DNA of 64,000 nt, taken from PZPK01 sp965230795. GTDB taxonomy: Bacteria; Pseudomonadota; Gammaproteobacteria; Pseudomonadales; Oleiphilaceae. This document shows positions 60,383-64,000 of this stretch, piece after piece. Numbering within the stretch: position 1 is the stretch's first letter; each line of letters starts with the position of its first letter. Below the pieces are notes generated by a model. The model worked only from the letters and a program-made list of their open reading frames with translations. It did no database searches and was not told the origin of the DNA. Where the stretch lies: positions 1,054,001-1,118,000 of the forward strand of contig OZ246020.1 in the NCBI GenBank assembly GCA_965230795.1, read 5' to 3'. The position numbers and the translations under genes were made by a program.

Positions 60383-62069
60383 CCTCCATGGGGATATCTG
60401 TATTGTCGCTGTCAGAGCGTCCTTTATATTCTAGCGTACCGGCTTTGATCCCACGCTCACTGATGACCAGTCGATGCGGGATGCCAATCAGCTCCATATC
60501 TGCGAATTTGAAACCCGGACGCTCATTGCGGTCATCCATCAGCACGTCAATGCCGAGGGCAGTCAGTTGTGCATACAAGGCCTCGGTTTTCTCGGCCACC
60601 AATTCGGATTTGTGCATATTCAGCGGAACCAAAGCCAGCTCGAAAGGCGCAATGGCCAGGGGCCAGATAATGCCATTGTCATCGTGATTCTGTTCAATGG
60701 CTGCCGCGACAATGCGTGAAACACCAATGCCGTAGCACCCCATTTCCATAATGCTGGCTTTGCCGTTCTGATCCAGCACCGTAGCGTTCATCGCGGCGCT
60801 GTATTTGTCACCGAGCTTGAAGATATGGCCGACTTCGATACCGCGTTTGATTTCAATTCGACCCTTGCCGTCGGGGGAGGGGTCACCTTCGATAACGTTG
60901 CGCAAATCCGCGACTTCACCAAGTTTGACGTCGCGTTCCCAGTTGACGCCCTTGAGATGGACGCCATCCCTGTTGGCACCACAGACAAAATCTGCGACGA
61001 CCGCCGCACTGCGGTCCACGACGGTTCTGATTTCAAGGCCGACCGGACCCAGTGAGCCCACGCCCGCGCCAATAGTCTCTTTCACCTCTTCTTCACTGGC
61101 GAAAACCAGTGGCGAGGCAATGCCTTCGATTTTTTCGGCCTTGATTTCATTCAGGCTGTGATCACCGCGCAGCACCAGCGCGATCAGATCTGACTTGCCC
61201 TCTTCATTTTCCTCACCAAGCACGATTAGTGTCTTCAGGGTTTGCTGGGCGTCGACACCAAGGAAGGTCACCAGGTCTTCTATGGTTTTCTGCTCAGGGG
61301 TATCCACTTCGCTGAGTGCCTCTGACGGAGCAGGCGCTTGATCCAGTGGTGAAACGGCCTCAGCCAGTTCGATATTGGCAGCGAAATCGCTGTCGGTGCT
61401 GAAGGCAATGTCATCTTCGCCAGAGTCAGCCAAAACGTGGAACTCGTGGGATGCGCTGCCACCGATACTGCCGGAATCGGCCTGTACAGGGCGATATTCC
61501 AGACCCAGTCGGTCGAAAATGCGACAGTAGGTTTGATGCATCACCTGGTAGGTTTCATCCAGCGAGGCTTTGTCGACATGAAACGAATAGGCATCTTTCA
61601 TTAAAAATTCGCGTGCCCGCATGACACCGAAGCGGGGCCGCCGTTCATCGCGGAATTTGGTTTGAATCTGATAAAAGTTGGCGGGCAGTTGTTTGTAACT
61701 TTTAAGCTCGTTGCGGATCAGGTCGGTGATAACCTCTTCATGCGTAGGGCCCAGACAGAAGTCGCGCTCGTGACGGTCTTTGATACGCAGCAATTCGCCA
61801 CCATACTGTTGCCAGCGGCCCGATTCTTCCCACAGTTCCGCTGGTTGTACCACCGGCATCAGCAGCTCCTGGGCTCCAGAGCGATCCATTTCCTCCCGTA
61901 CGATGGTTTCCACCTTGCGCAATACGCGCAAGCCCATGGGCAGCCAGTTGTAGAGTCCAGACGCGAGTTTGCGGATCAGACCGGCGCGCAGCATCAACTG
62001 ATGACTGATGACTTCGGCGTCGGCGGGGGTTTCTTTGTGAGTCGCTATTAAAAATCGGCTGGCGCGCAT
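60342..62069 (-). CDS. proS: Prolyl-tRNA synthetase, bacterial type
   Basis: 575-residue class II enzyme with the bacterial INS editing domain between motifs 2 and 3. Motif 1 region GLRVLRKVETIVREEMDRSG, motif 2 FRDERRPRFGVMRAREFLMKD, motif 3 GCYGIGVSRIVAA. Charges tRNA-Pro. Upstream overlap partner of the transglycosylase, divergent from the thioesterase. Confidence 0.97.
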   Translation of the reverse strand: MRASRFLIATHKETPADAEVISHQLMLRAGLIRKLASGLYNWLPMGLRVLRKVETIVREEMDRSGAQELLMPVVQPAELWEESGRWQQYGGELLRIKDRHERDFCLGPTHEEVITDLIRNELKSYKQLPANFYQIQTKFRDERRPRFGVMRAREFLMKDAYSFHVDKASLDETYQVMHQTYCRIFDRLGLEYRPVQADSGSIGGSASHEFHVLADSGEDDIAFSTDSDFAANIELAEAVSPLDQAPAPSEALSEVDTPEQKTIEDLVTFLGVDAQQTLKTLIVLGEENEEGKSDLIALVLRGDHSLNEIKAEKIEGIASPLVFASEEEVKETIGAGVGSLGPVGLEIRTVVDRSAAVVADFVCGANRDGVHLKGVNWERDVKLGEVADLRNVIEGDPSPDGKGRIEIKRGIEVGHIFKLGDKYSAAMNATVLDQNGKASIMEMGCYGIGVSRIVAAAIEQNHDDNGIIWPLAIAPFELALVPLNMHKSELVAEKTEALYAQLTALGIDVLMDDRNERPGFKFADMELIGIPHRLVISERGIKAGTLEYKGRSDSDNTDIPMEDGIAFIQAKLGLA

Positions 62070-62284
62070 GGCTGAGAGAATTCCTGTTGTCGAAAGATGT
62101 GTCCTGGTTCAAACTAAGCCCCGTTCGGGACATGGCTTGCGATAATCTGTGCGCACATTTTAGTGAGGCTGCTCCCGATCGTACAGTCTTTTACGTTGCA
62201 TTTCGTATCGTCCTGTTTAATGGTTTTAGACGGGACATTTACGCTCCGCATCCTAACACTCAGTGTAAATCTTCAGGAGCTGGC

Positions 62285-62701
62285 ATGAGTCTGACGGCAG
62301 CAGAAGTTGAGGCGCTCATTCGCGAGTGGGTGCCCATGGCCAATGATATTGACCTGAAAGTGGAAGCCATTGGATCGGGCAGTGCCCGTATTCGCATTCC
62401 TTTCGATTCCCGTAACTTGCGACCCGGCGGCACCATTTCGGGCCCGACGATTATGGCCGCAGGAGATACCGCCATGTATGCGGCTATTCTCGGCAGTCTC
62501 GGCAAGGTTGCCATGGCGGTCACCAGTAATCTCAATATCAATTTCATGCAGCGTCCAGAGCAGCGGGATCTGGTGGCCGATGCCAACATTCTCAAACTGG
62601 GTAAACGCATCGCTTTCTGTGAAGTCGGCGTACGCAGTGATGGCAATGACGACCTGGTGGCCCACGTCACCGGCAGCTATTCTTTGCCGCCGGAAAAATA
62701 G
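62285..62701 (+). CDS. PaaI/YbgC-like acyl-CoA thioesterase
   Basis: 138 residues, hotdog fold. LRPGGTISGPTIMAAGDTAMYAA is the core of the PaaI family (catalytic Asp in AGDT), with INFMQRPEQRDLVADA following. AGGAG lies 5 bases before the ATG at 62285; the longer frame upstream is unsupported. The real substrate is unknown. Confidence 0.86.
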   Translation: MSLTAAEVEALIREWVPMANDIDLKVEAIGSGSARIRIPFDSRNLRPGGTISGPTIMAAGDTAMYAAILGSLGKVAMAVTSNLNINFMQRPEQRDLVADANILKLGKRIAFCEVGVRSDGNDDLVAHVTGSYSLPPEK

Positions 62702-62764
62702 CTGCTACTTGAGCACATTTACGCGCTGAATTAATCCCTTTCTTTTATGGCCGCAGGAGGCAGC

Positions 62765-64000
62765 ATGCAACATCCGTTTTATCGCATCATGATGATCATC
62801 GGTGGACTGGTTCTGGTGTTGGCGCTGTTCTGGCCACTTGTATTGTGGCTGCTGTTGCCTTGGCTTGCCGCTTTGGCGATAGGATGGCATGACCTGCGTC
62901 AGACGGAACATACGCTGTTGCGTAATTTTCCGGTGATGGGGCGAGGCCGCTGGTTGATGGAGATGGTGAGACCCTTTATCCGGCAGTACTTCATTGAGTC
63001 CGATGTGGATGGTCGCCCCATCAGTCGCATGTTTCGCTCCATTGTTTACCAGCGCGCAAAAGGGGATCTGGACAGCAATCCCTATGGCACCAAAATGGAT
63101 GTGTATCGCACCGGTTATGAATGGATCAGCCACTCCATGGCGGCGCTCAATATCGAAGAGCTGCAGCGCAGTCCCAGGGTCTTGGTTGGTGGGCCGGATT
63201 GCCATCAGCCTTACAGTGCCAGTTTGTTGAATGTCTCGGCCATGAGTTTCGGTGCCTTGAGTCACACTGCCATCGAAGCGTTGAACAAGGGCGCCAGGCT
63301 GGGCGGCTTTGCTCACAATACAGGCGAGGGATCCATCTCGGACTATCATCTCAAACATGGCGGTGACCTGGTCTGGCAGATCGGGACGGGCTACTTTGGT
63401 TGTCGCACGCCGGATGGTAAGTTCTGTGCAGAAACCTTTCAGGACAAGGCCCGACAGGACGTCGTCAAGATGATAGAAGTCAAAGTCTCCCAAGGTGCCA
63501 AACCGGGTCACGGTGGCATCCTGCCGGCTGCTAAAAACTCAGCTGAAATCGCCCGGGCAAGGGGAGTCGAGGCACATACTGAAGTGGTGTCTCCGTCGGC
63601 TCACAGCGCGTTTTCCACGCCCATGGAAATGCTGGAATTTATTGCCCGACTACGCGAGCTGTCTGGAGGCAAACCTATTGGCTTCAAGCTCTGCATTGGC
63701 CGACAGAGCGAGTTTATGGCCATCTGTAAAGCCATGGTGAAAACAGGGATCAAACCCGATTTCATTACCGTGGACGGTGGCGAAGGCGGTACCGGTGCGG
63801 CTCCGCTTGAGTACAGTAACTCGGTGGGCATGCCGCTCAGGGACGCCATCGCCTTTGTGGCAGATTGTCTGAGAGGATTCGGCTTGCGGCAGGATATTAA
63901 GATTATCGCCTCAGGAAAGATTTTTACCGCCTTTCACTTGATCCGTTGTCTCGGTTTGGGGGCTGATCTTTGCAACAGTGCACGAGGCATGATGCTGGCC
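62765..64000 (+). CDS. FMN-binding glutamate synthase-like protein (3' end outside window)
   Basis: 412 codons open to the right edge. Start ATG 62765 has GCAGGAGG just upstream; an in-frame ATG at 62747 has no Shine-Dalgarno. The N-terminus has two membrane segments (about 6-40). The rest is the FMN-binding barrel of the glutamate-synthase large-subunit type (NVSAMSFGALS, NTGEGS, GAKPGHGG, VDGGEGGTGAAP), but without the GATase and beta-helix domains. Stand-alone proteins of this type are common and uncharacterised. A membrane redox role is inferred. Confidence 0.85.
   Translation, partial: MQHPFYRIMMIIGGLVLVLALFWPLVLWLLLPWLAALAIGWHDLRQTEHTLLRNFPVMGRGRWLMEMVRPFIRQYFIESDVDGRPISRMFRSIVYQRAKGDLDSNPYGTKMDVYRTGYEWISHSMAALNIEELQRSPRVLVGGPDCHQPYSASLLNVSAMSFGALSHTAIEALNKGARLGGFAHNTGEGSISDYHLKHGGDLVWQIGTGYFGCRTPDGKFCAETFQDKARQDVVKMIEVKVSQGAKPGHGGILPAAKNSAEIARARGVEAHTEVVSPSAHSAFSTPMEMLEFIARLRELSGGKPIGFKLCIGRQSEFMAICKAMVKTGIKPDFITVDGGEGGTGAAPLEYSNSVGMPLRDAIAFVADCLRGFGLRQDIKIIASGKIFTAFHLIRCLGLGADLCNSARGMMLA

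Noticed and set aside
1..64000. tRNA or rRNA genes
   Set aside because: I looked for conserved T-loop and 16S/23S segments and saw none. A short tRNA could still be missed by eye.

Overview
The window is a 64-kb chromosomal stretch of a gammaproteobacterium of mid GC content. It is almost fully coding, with no tRNA, rRNA, prophage, insertion sequence or CRISPR array that I could see. Several blocks match Pseudomonas gene order as I remember it: gacS/cysM-rlmD-relA-mazG, fimX/psd/rhdA/HDOD/rsgA/orn, mpl-ubiX and rnr-rlmB. The host is probably a marine or soil relative of Pseudomonas (Pseudomonadales/Oceanospirillales/Marinobacter-like). The species cannot be read from the sequence.

Layout. 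1-4.8 kb: an MFS transporter cut by the window edge, then an envelope pair (DUF1302 and DUF1329) ending in a strong terminator. 4.8-11.6 kb, minus strand: a GacS/BarA hybrid kinase, a large lipoprotein, a YkvA-like protein and an acyltransferase. 11.7-17.2 kb: cysM, rlmD, relA and mazG. 17.2-21.3 kb, minus: a FimX-like REC-PAS-GGDEF-EAL protein and a PilZ-like protein. 21.4-24.3 kb: the complete EF-P lysylation set (epmB, efp, epmA). 24.3-30.8 kb: a DUF3080 lipoprotein, psd, rhdA, an HDOD protein, rsgA and orn. 30.8-34.3 kb: a crotonase, mpl, ubiX and a DUF815 ATPase. 34.4-41.5 kb: small membrane and redox proteins, a stand-alone second EF-G (fusA2), an LpxL-type acyltransferase and an HNH nuclease.

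The most unusual part is 41.5-52.4 kb. A PmrB/QseC-like kinase and a PmrA/QseB-like regulator are split 4 kb apart. Between them lie a redox/envelope cluster (TlpA-like thioredoxin, a tiny DUF4266 lipoprotein, a DUF3570 barrel and an ApbE flavin transferase) and an OmpA-like lipoprotein. Next to the regulator, and divergent from it, is a five-gene operon: thermostable-hemolysin family, AMP-ligase, heme-oxygenase-like di-metal oxidase, SDR and TPR protein. Both divergent promoter regions of this locus carry a perfect CTTAAG-N5-CTTAAG direct repeat, the classic PmrA box. The layout suggests one regulon that joins a flavin/thiol envelope redox system to an uncharacterised, probably acyl-derived, biosynthetic operon.

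52.5-64 kb: a periplasmic binding protein, a GNAT, an orphan polysaccharide pyruvyl transferase-like gene, rnr-rlmB-TM2, small proteins with a lytic transglycosylase, proS, a PaaI-like thioesterase, and an FMN-binding glutamate-synthase-like protein that runs off the right edge.
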